DNA of 64,000 nt from Knoellia koreensis (GTDB taxonomy: Bacteria > Actinomycetota > Actinomycetes > Actinomycetales > Dermatophilaceae). Positions 57,646-64,000 of this stretch are shown in pieces. The notes beneath the pieces were generated by a model. It was not told the DNA's origin and did not search any database. It saw only the letters and a list, made by a program, of their open reading frames with translations. Both the position numbers and the translations under genes were made by a program. The stretch spans positions 310,001 through 374,000 of the forward strand of contig NZ_JABEPQ010000002.1 in assembly GCF_013041615.1 (NCBI RefSeq), written 5' to 3'. The number at the start of each line of letters is the position of its first letter. The first letter of the stretch is position 1.

Positions 57646-59292
57646 ATGGCAGCTGAGGCGGCGGGGTCGCTGCGGGACAGGTCCCGCCAGCCCGGGCCCG
57701 GCGAGCGCCGTCGGCGGCCGGGCGACGGGGCACGGCTGGCGACGGTGGCATACGGCGTCATTGCGGCAGTGCTCGTGGTCTTCCAGCTGGTGGTGCTCGC
57801 CCGTCGCCAGTGGGTGAGCGACTCGTGGATCCACCTCGGCACGGTCGCCGAGGTGGTGGCTCGCCCGCTCGACCCGCGCGAACCACTGACCGGTGAGGCC
57901 GTCGACTTTCCCTACTACTCCCCCTGGGCCATGGTGCTCGGCTGGACCGCGCGGCTCACGTCGGTCGGCCCGGGCGTCGTCCTCGCCGTCGCGGGCACCA
58001 TCTCGACCGTCCTGTTCCTGCTCGCCCTGTACGCCCTGGTGCGACGCCTCACCCGCCAGGTCTGGGCGCCCGTCATCGCCCTGCTCACGCTGCTGCTCGT
58101 CCACGGGACGCAGCAGTTCTTCTGGAGCGGCTTCGTCAGCCTGAACACCTTCTCGGTCGGCTCGACCTGGCCCTGGGTGCCGGCGGCGGCGGGGTGGTTC
58201 TGGCTCTGGCGTTGCACCCTCCCGCCGCCGCCGCCGGTCTCGCCGCTGCCGCCCCACCCGTCGCCCAGCTCAGCGGAGACCGCACCTGCAGTCACGACGA
58301 CGGACTCGACGACGGTTTCGCCGACACCCGCGCGACGACCTCGCACCCCGTGGGCATTCCTCGTCCTGCCCGGACTGGTCCTGCTGGTCCACCCGTTCAC
58401 CTTCGCAATCGCCGCGCTCTCGTGCGCGGTCACGGCGCTGGCGACGCGGCCGTGGTCCTGGACGTGGCGGGTGGGGCTGCTGTCCCTGGTGTCCGTATGC
58501 CTGACCTTGCTGTGGCCGTGGCAGGCGCTCTCGGGCCTGCTGGGCGACCCCGCCGGGTTCGACGGCTACCACGCGTTCTTCTACCGGGCGACGATGGCCA
58601 AGGTCGGGCTGTGCCTGCTCGCCGTTCCCGCCCTGGTCACCCGGTCGGTGCGGCTGCGCGGCCGGGACCCCCTGACGTGGTGCTTCGTCGCCGGGTGGGT
58701 CGTGTTCGGCGCCGGCTGGGCCATCGGGCTCGAGTCCCTCGCGCGGGTCCTGCCCCTCAGCGAGGTGAGCGCCGCACTGGCCCTCGCGGTGACCCTGACC
58801 GCCCGGGCGCGGGTTCTCCGGTACGGCCTGCGACTGGTCACCGTCGCCGCCCTGCTGGCCGGTTCGCTGGGCCAGCTGCCGGCCCTGACCCGGCTGGTGA
58901 CGACCGAGGACGGCGCCCCGCCCGCGCGGATGCTCGTCGCGCCCTACCCACGGCTCGACGTGCTGTGGCGCCATGCGCGACCCGACGACGTGGTGATCAG
59001 CAACAACCCGATCGTCGCCCGCGAGTTCTCCTCCCACCGCCTGCGCGCGGTGGCACCGCAGTGGCCGAGCCCCGGGGTGGCCGACGCCGCGACCCGCATC
59101 GCGGACCAACGCGCCATGCTCGCCCGGGGCACCACCACGGCCAGGCGTGCAGCCCTGTTGGACCGGTACGACGTGCGGTGGATCGTGTGGCGGGGCCGCA
59201 CCGTGCCGGCCTGGCTGGGCGACTCCACCTCCGTGGTCGAGCGGGGTCGTGACGACACGATCCTGCTCAGGGTCGACCGCCCGGCCACCTAG
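57646..59292 (+). CDS. Polytopic membrane protein of unknown function
   Basis: Protein of 548 residues with about ten membrane segments. An extracytoplasmic loop after the first helix reads VSDSWIHLGTVAEVVARPLDPREP and may be a GT-C-like first loop. A Pro-rich insertion (LPPPPPVSPLPPHPSPSS) separates two halves, and a soluble C-terminus of about 120 residues ends RVDRPAT. I recognise no family. The ATG at 57646 sits just after the DUF3499 promoter region. It is followed by the metallopeptidase-family gene 10 bases downstream. Confidence 0.7.
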   Translation: MAAEAAGSLRDRSRQPGPGERRRRPGDGARLATVAYGVIAAVLVVFQLVVLARRQWVSDSWIHLGTVAEVVARPLDPREPLTGEAVDFPYYSPWAMVLGWTARLTSVGPGVVLAVAGTISTVLFLLALYALVRRLTRQVWAPVIALLTLLLVHGTQQFFWSGFVSLNTFSVGSTWPWVPAAAGWFWLWRCTLPPPPPVSPLPPHPSPSSAETAPAVTTTDSTTVSPTPARRPRTPWAFLVLPGLVLLVHPFTFAIAALSCAVTALATRPWSWTWRVGLLSLVSVCLTLLWPWQALSGLLGDPAGFDGYHAFFYRATMAKVGLCLLAVPALVTRSVRLRGRDPLTWCFVAGWVVFGAGWAIGLESLARVLPLSEVSAALALAVTLTARARVLRYGLRLVTVAALLAGSLGQLPALTRLVTTEDGAPPARMLVAPYPRLDVLWRHARPDDVVISNNPIVAREFSSHRLRAVAPQWPSPGVADAATRIADQRAMLARGTTTARRAALLDRYDVRWIVWRGRTVPAWLGDSTSVVERGRDDTILLRVDRPAT

Positions 59293-59302
59293 AGTTTGTC
59301 CC

Positions 59303-59743
59303 GTGACGCCCAGCAACGGACCCCTCGGCGGGTCGCGCCGACCGGCCCGGGACCGCCGTGGCCGCGGTGTGCGCGGACCGCTGGCGTGGCCGGCCGTCCC
59401 GGCCATGACCTCGCGCCGGCAGCGGTTCGACGACCTCGTCCTCGACAGTGCGGCCCGGCTGGAGAGCACGCTCGGCAACCGGCTCGACCAGGTCGAGTTC
59501 GCCGTCGAGGACGTGCCGCCGGCCGATCCGGCACCGTGGGAGTCCGGCGGGGTGCCCCTGGGTCGCGCCTTCCCCGCCCACGGCCGCACCCCTGCCCGGG
59601 TCGTCGTCTACCGGCGCCCGGTGGAGAGCCGCGCCGAGAGCCAGCGCGAGCTGTCGCTGATCGTCCAGGACATCGTCGTGGAGCAGGTGGCCGGCCTGCT
59701 CGGCATGTCGCCGGAGGACCTCGACCCGCGTTACGAGGAGTAG
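59303..59743 (+). CDS. Metallopeptidase-family protein with lost HExxH motif
   Basis: Protein of 146 residues. The core from about residue 40 to the end follows the actinobacterial metallopeptidase family (Rv3259 group): RFDDLVLDSAARLESTLGNRLDQVEFAVEDVPP, RVVVYRRPVESRAES, and a C-terminal helix. Where an active member has HExxH, this protein reads IVVEQVAGLLGM, so both His are missing; ending DLDPRYEE is typical. It is probably catalytically dead or has a structural role. The GTG start at 59303 gives a basic disordered N-terminus. It ends seven bases from the convergent DUF5719 gene. Confidence 0.75.
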   Translation: MTPSNGPLGGSRRPARDRRGRGVRGPLAWPAVPAMTSRRQRFDDLVLDSAARLESTLGNRLDQVEFAVEDVPPADPAPWESGGVPLGRAFPAHGRTPARVVVYRRPVESRAESQRELSLIVQDIVVEQVAGLLGMSPEDLDPRYEE

Positions 59744-59750
59744 GCCGCGC

Positions 59751-61250
59751 TCAGCCCAGCGGCTCCCGGCGCACCGTCACCGCGTCGGTACGCAGCGTGA
59801 CCTCGGTCAGGGCCGTCGTCGTGACGAGCGTGCCGTCGGCGTCGTCGGCCCACGTCAGCACCGCGGCCCGGACCTCGCCGGCACCCGCGACCCGGCGCAC
59901 CCACACCGAGGTGGCGTTCCCCGGCAGCACCGCGTTGGACACGCCGTCCACGCCGAGCTTGATCTGCTGCCTGATGGTCTTGCCCGAGGTGTCCACGGTG
60001 ACCACCTCGGCAGTGGCCTGGTCCTTGGCGGAGGTCAGGAGGAGCTGACGCTTCAGCCCGCTGGAGTCTCCCGACGGCGTCGGCACGGCGGTCCCGGCGA
60101 GCGCGCCGACCGGCATACTGCTCGCCGACCACGCGAAGTCGCCGGGCCGACCGGGCTGGCTCCGCTCGACCATCGCACCAGCCACGACCGGGCGATCGGC
60201 ACGCACCTGCACGGCATACCAGCCGGGTTTGACCCCACTGAGGTCGATGTCGCGGACCGTCCCGCCGCCGACGCGCACCACACCGTCCTTGGGCAGCGCA
60301 CGCGGCCCGTCCGGCGTGAGCAGGCGCGCCTGGACGACGGCCTCGTCGGGCCCGGGCACCACGACCCGCAACCGGGCCGCACCCGCGATGGCGACACCAG
60401 GCACCACCTGGTCGCGCGAGGGAGCCGCGGTGGGCCCGACGGTGTCGGAACCCGCGGCACGCACCCCGTCGAGCCAGGAGTCGTTGAGCGCCGCACCGAC
60501 GACGCCGCCGTTGGCGACGACGTGGATCGCCGGGGAGTCGATGTCGGGGGCGATCGAGTCGACGAGGTATGCCGTGCGGCCGTGGGCCGGCACGACGATC
60601 CCCTCGCCCGCCCCGGAGGCGACCTTGCCGTCGGGGCCGTGGAGCGTGACGTCGACCGTGACGGGGTTGCCACCGGGGTTGGTCAGGACGAGCCGCTCCT
60701 GCCGGCCGGGTGCCCCACCGCCGGCGAGGAGCCACAGGTCGGTGCCCGGGCGGGTGCACGAGGTCGAGGCGAGGGCGCGCCGGTCGCCCGACCGCACCCA
60801 CCAGGCCTGCGCGGCCGCGAGCCCGGGCGCGAGGGACTTGCTCGCGGTGACCTCCACGCCCACGGCACGCCCGGCGGCGCCCTGGACGCGGGCGCCCCGC
60901 TGCGACCCGGCGGCGGTGAGCGGCTTCCCGGCCATGGTGTTCAGCTTGACGGAGCCCTTGTCGCCGGAGGGCCGCAGGTCGCCCAGCACCGAGTCGGGTG
61001 CGGTCACGCCCGCCACCTGCGTGTCGGTGGGGATGTCGTCGACCCCCGGCACGCCGGACAGCTCCGACCCCGGGCAGACCAGCGACGCCGAGGTGACCGC
61101 GGCGCCGGTGGCTGCGGGGGCGGTGTCGGTCCGCTGCGGCTGCGAGCCCAGTGCGACCGAGCCCTCGACCTGCGTCGCGGCGAAGACGAGACCGGCACCC
61201 GCCGCCGCGACGACGCACGTGCGGGCGAGCCCGGCAATGGAGACCTTCAT
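59751..61250 (-). CDS. DUF5719 family exported protein
   Basis: Protein of 499 residues with an N-terminal signal-anchor (GLARTCVVAAAGAGLVFAATQV), then a beta-rich extracytoplasmic region made of repeated Ig- or adhesin-like strands (RQERLVLTNPGGNPVTVDVTLHGPDG; ARLRVVVPGPDEAVVQARLLTPDG). DUF5719 proteins are encoded directly after a large GT2 membrane glycosyltransferase in many actinomycetes, as here (ATGA overlap). Together they probably act on the cell envelope. Exact role unknown. The gene carries three GTATGCCG octamers. Confidence 0.88.
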   Translation of the reverse strand: MKVSIAGLARTCVVAAAGAGLVFAATQVEGSVALGSQPQRTDTAPAATGAAVTSASLVCPGSELSGVPGVDDIPTDTQVAGVTAPDSVLGDLRPSGDKGSVKLNTMAGKPLTAAGSQRGARVQGAAGRAVGVEVTASKSLAPGLAAAQAWWVRSGDRRALASTSCTRPGTDLWLLAGGGAPGRQERLVLTNPGGNPVTVDVTLHGPDGKVASGAGEGIVVPAHGRTAYLVDSIAPDIDSPAIHVVANGGVVGAALNDSWLDGVRAAGSDTVGPTAAPSRDQVVPGVAIAGAARLRVVVPGPDEAVVQARLLTPDGPRALPKDGVVRVGGGTVRDIDLSGVKPGWYAVQVRADRPVVAGAMVERSQPGRPGDFAWSASSMPVGALAGTAVPTPSGDSSGLKRQLLLTSAKDQATAEVVTVDTSGKTIRQQIKLGVDGVSNAVLPGNATSVWVRRVAGAGEVRAAVLTWADDADGTLVTTTALTEVTLRTDAVTVRREPLG

Positions 61251-64000
61251 GCTCGCCTCCGGGACGCGCGGTTGCCGAACGGGATGGCGAGGAAGGCCAG
61301 GACGAGCAGCGTGATCCCCTGCGCCCAGCGCCACCACTGGTCGCCCGGGAGGACGTCCACCGTGACCGTGTGGGCGCCGGCCGGCAGCCGGTATGCCGCC
61401 TGCTCACCGGTCGGGGCCAGGACCGTTCCGTCGCTGGTCACCTTGGCGTGCCGGGTCCAGGCGGGCGGCTCGGCGAGCACGAGGCTGGCACCGGCCGGCA
61501 CGTTCAGACGCTCGCTCAGGGTGCCGTGCGGCCCGTTGGACAGGACGACCTGCTCGCCCTTGGCGGTGACCAGGCGGGCGCGTGAGGGAGCGACGCTGTC
61601 CTCGGCGGTGCCGCCACCGGGCAGCACCCGCCAGAAGAGCGTGCCCTCGTGCTCGCCCAGCCGGCTGAGGCCGGCGGTGGCGTCGAGGGTGCGGACCCGC
61701 GCGTCGTCCTCGGTGGTGCGCAGGCCCACGAACCCGACCGCCTGGTCGGACAACGCCTTCGCCGGGGTCGCACCGGCACCCGACTCGGCGTCGGCGAACA
61801 GCGCGCCCAGCGTGCTGGTGAGGCGGCCGTCGTCGGAGGAGTCGGCGGGACGTGGTGGCAGGGTGCGGGCGACGTCTCCGGGCTCACGACCGAGCAGCGA
61901 GTAGGTGTAGCCGGACCCGGCCGGGGTCAGGAGCACCATCCGGTTGGCGAAGCCGTTCCCGGCCTGGTCGATGGCCACCGCCGGTCGCGGGTCGGTGAAC
62001 GCACCGACCTCGTCACCCGTGGTGCGGACCGCGGTCCAGCCTGCGCTGAGCAGGACGGCGGCGATGAGCGCGACCCCGACCGGCCAACGTGTCAACGCCA
62101 CCCAGCCTCCGCGCGTCCGGCTGACCGGCAGGCCGTCCGCGGCGAGCAGGGCCATCGCGACGAGGGCGAGCGCCCACACGAGGAGCCCCGTGCCGGCCCA
62201 GGCGGTGACGGGCTCACCGGCGCGCGCCAGCCCACCCGGCACGGTGCCGAGCTCGAGCCGCGGTGCGAGCACGGCATACGCGAGCCCGATGAGCCCCACG
62301 ACCGCGACGAGCGAGGCGGCACGACCACGTCCGCCCACGCGGACGAGGCCCAGCAGGCCGGCGAGGACCAGCGGTGCCGACAGCAGGACGGGGTAGGAGC
62401 CGGGGCCGCCGGGGTGCAGGAGCGCGAGCTGCCACGGCAGCGCCTGCGGCGTGCCCCAGACGGACAGGCCGGGGCCGGTGAGGACCAGCTCGGGTCGTTC
62501 GAGCAGGGTCGCGACCCAAGGACCCAGCAGCACCAGCGGCAGCACCAGGAGGGCGAGCCCGCGCCACCGGGCCGAACCGCGACCGGCGACGACGAGGACG
62601 AGCGCCACTAGGAGCGCGAGGGCGGCCAGGGCCGGGACGAAGGCGCCGAGCACGGCGATGGCGATCGCGGTCGCCGCGGAGCTCGTCGTGGTGCCGCCCC
62701 GGCGCCCGGCGAGGGTGAGGCCCGCCGCCACGAGCGGCAGCAGGATCGCGGCCACGACGGCCCCGATGCGGCCGACCGCCACCGCCGTGACGAGCACGGC
62801 CGACGTCGCCCAGGCGAGCGCCGCGAGCGCGCGGGGCCACCGTGAGTGGGTGACGACGCGGGCGGCGAGGTATGCCGCGAGCGTCGCAAGCGGCAGCGCG
62901 AAGGTGAGCAGGAGGGTCACCACCGCACCGGCGGGTGACGCGGGTGCGGCGACGAAGGGCACGTGCGTGACGAGCCAGGCCAGCCCCGCCAGCACCGGTA
63001 GGTGCGGCCCGGCCTCGGCGGCGCTGCCGAGCCCGGCACCATGCCACCCGTCGAGCCAGCCGTGGAACAGCGCGCCCGGGCCGGCGGTGACGCCCTGGAG
63101 CTCTCCGCCGGTGACGCCTTGGTCGACGCGGGCGGCGAAGGTGCCACCCATCGCCCGGGTGGCGACGACGCTGACGACCGTCATCAGGACCACGGCGACG
63201 AGGCCGGGGTTGCGGATGGCGCGGGTCAGCCAGGTCTCGCCGAGGACGTTGAGGTCCTCGGCCTCGTCGGCCACGGGCCCGGACTCGCCGGAGGGGTCGG
63301 TCGGGCGGGTGACGGCCTGCGGGTCGTCGTCGAGGGTGACCTGGTCGTGGATGAGGTCGGCCGTGTGGCGCAGGACCACTCGCCGGGGCACGAACAGCCC
63401 GGTGAGGTCGCGGCGGCGCACGGCCCGGGTGCCGCGGGAGCGCCAGCGGGCGCCGAGCACGCGGCCGGGCGTGAGGACGGCGCCGATGTCGGCCAGCTCG
63501 GCCCAAGCAGCGCGGGGGCGCTTGGCCACGAGCAGGGCGAGTGCGGCCAGGACGCTCGACACGACCAGCCACAGCGCGAGGAACGGCAGGGCCAGCCACG
63601 AGCAGCGGGCGAGGGCGGCCCGGCGGGCCTGACGACGCACGCGGTTGACCGGGTCGGTGGGCGGGGCAGGGAGGTCGGTCTCGTCGTCCTCGCGGACCGG
63701 GGCGCCGGTGCGCAGGGTCGCACGCGGCACGACCACCACACGGCGGCCGGACTGCTGGGCCCGCCAGGAGAAGTCGACGTCGGCGCCGAAGTCACCGAGG
63801 GCACGGTCGGGACCGCCGAGGGAGCCGAAGAGGGAGCGCTCGACCAGCATGCCGGTGGCGGGGACCGCGAGGACGTCGGTGCGGCGGTCGTACTGGCCCT
63901 GGTCCGGCTCGCCGGGTGCCGGTGAGGGGATGACGCGGCCCGTGCGGGTCAGCTGCACCCCTACCGACCGCAGGCCGGTGGGGGCGTCCCACTCCATGAG
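61247..64000 (-). CDS. Large GT2-family membrane glycosyltransferase, N-terminus beyond window
   Basis: The frame is open to the last base, so the start lies outside. The visible 918 residues begin inside a GT2 catalytic domain (VPATGMLVERSLFGSLGGPD and GDFGADVDFSWRAQQSGRRVVVVPRA, the acceptor-side DxDxxxR-like motif). A linker follows and then about fourteen membrane segments with large loops up to a short cytoplasmic tail (NRASRRRA). This is the actinobacterial polytopic GT2 that pairs with DUF5719. It is likely to make or export a cell-wall polysaccharide (inference). Three GTATGCCG octamers lie in it. Confidence 0.88.
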   Translation of the reverse strand, partial: LMEWDAPTGLRSVGVQLTRTGRVIPSPAPGEPDQGQYDRRTDVLAVPATGMLVERSLFGSLGGPDRALGDFGADVDFSWRAQQSGRRVVVVPRATLRTGAPVREDDETDLPAPPTDPVNRVRRQARRAALARCSWLALPFLALWLVVSSVLAALALLVAKRPRAAWAELADIGAVLTPGRVLGARWRSRGTRAVRRRDLTGLFVPRRVVLRHTADLIHDQVTLDDDPQAVTRPTDPSGESGPVADEAEDLNVLGETWLTRAIRNPGLVAVVLMTVVSVVATRAMGGTFAARVDQGVTGGELQGVTAGPGALFHGWLDGWHGAGLGSAAEAGPHLPVLAGLAWLVTHVPFVAAPASPAGAVVTLLLTFALPLATLAAYLAARVVTHSRWPRALAALAWATSAVLVTAVAVGRIGAVVAAILLPLVAAGLTLAGRRGGTTTSSAATAIAIAVLGAFVPALAALALLVALVLVVAGRGSARWRGLALLVLPLVLLGPWVATLLERPELVLTGPGLSVWGTPQALPWQLALLHPGGPGSYPVLLSAPLVLAGLLGLVRVGGRGRAASLVAVVGLIGLAYAVLAPRLELGTVPGGLARAGEPVTAWAGTGLLVWALALVAMALLAADGLPVSRTRGGWVALTRWPVGVALIAAVLLSAGWTAVRTTGDEVGAFTDPRPAVAIDQAGNGFANRMVLLTPAGSGYTYSLLGREPGDVARTLPPRPADSSDDGRLTSTLGALFADAESGAGATPAKALSDQAVGFVGLRTTEDDARVRTLDATAGLSRLGEHEGTLFWRVLPGGGTAEDSVAPSRARLVTAKGEQVVLSNGPHGTLSERLNVPAGASLVLAEPPAWTRHAKVTSDGTVLAPTGEQAAYRLPAGAHTVTVDVLPGDQWWRWAQGITLLVLAFLAIPFGNRASRRRA

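Overview
The window is about 70% G+C by inspection. It is densely coded, with many 4-base ATGA/GTGA gene overlaps, frequent GTG starts and actinobacterial marker genes (mtrA-mtrB-lpqB, Rv3235-family, DUF3499, DUF5719, DUF6912). It is a chromosomal segment of an actinomycete. I lean towards an Intrasporangiaceae-like member of the Micrococcales (inference). I see no rRNA, tRNA, CRISPR array, insertion sequence or prophage, and no gene-free stretch longer than about 270 bases.

Layout. 0-9.7 kb: end of a DUF2505 gene, pruA, an alpha/beta hydrolase, a three-gene lipid-type operon (WS/DGAT acyltransferase, patatin, DUF6912), a cupredoxin lipoprotein with a polytopic partner, and a CpaE-like/SAF gene pair. 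9.9-20.2 kb: a small HTH protein, a LysM protein, an Rv3235-family protein, secA, a GNAT-like protein, an MFS transporter, a YcaQ-like protein, a NarL-type regulator and hpf. 20.4-32.3 kb: comF, a two-component pair and a complete-looking tad/Flp pilus operon on the minus strand (three pilins, TadE, TadG-like, CpaB, CpaE/TadZ, CpaF/TadA, a VWA-TadB fusion, TadC). No prepilin peptidase is visible. 32.5-38 kb: three tandem paralogous polytopic proteins and a PIG-V-like mannosyltransferase, divergent from the pilins. 38-42.2 kb: lpqB, mtrB, mtrA. 42.2-47.7 kb: a second glycosyltransferase set. 47.8-64 kb: ahcY, DUF808, a YbaK-like deacylase, a TetR operon with two palindromic operators, a SIS isomerase, a Trm112-like protein, a phosphomannomutase, DUF3499, a degenerate metallopeptidase-family protein, DUF5719 and a large GT2 protein cut by the window end.

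The core order (secA, hpf, comF, lpqB, mtrB, mtrA, ahcY, SIS, manB, DUF3499) matches the conserved actinobacterial block known from Mycobacterium. The tad and glycosyltransferase sets look like insertions into that block.

The most striking signal is not a gene. The octamer GTATGCCG (reverse complement CGGCATAC) occurs 50 times by my hand count, 27 in one orientation and 23 in the other, where base composition predicts about two or three. It lies inside genes in several reading frames, forces otherwise avoided codons (TAT, ATA), and occurs twice as a perfect inverted pair forming a hairpin. This pattern resembles the DNA uptake sequences of Neisseria and Haemophilus. With comF and a tad pilus in the same window (tad pili are needed for transformation in Micrococcus luteus), I propose a candidate actinobacterial DNA uptake signal. 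That function is inference.
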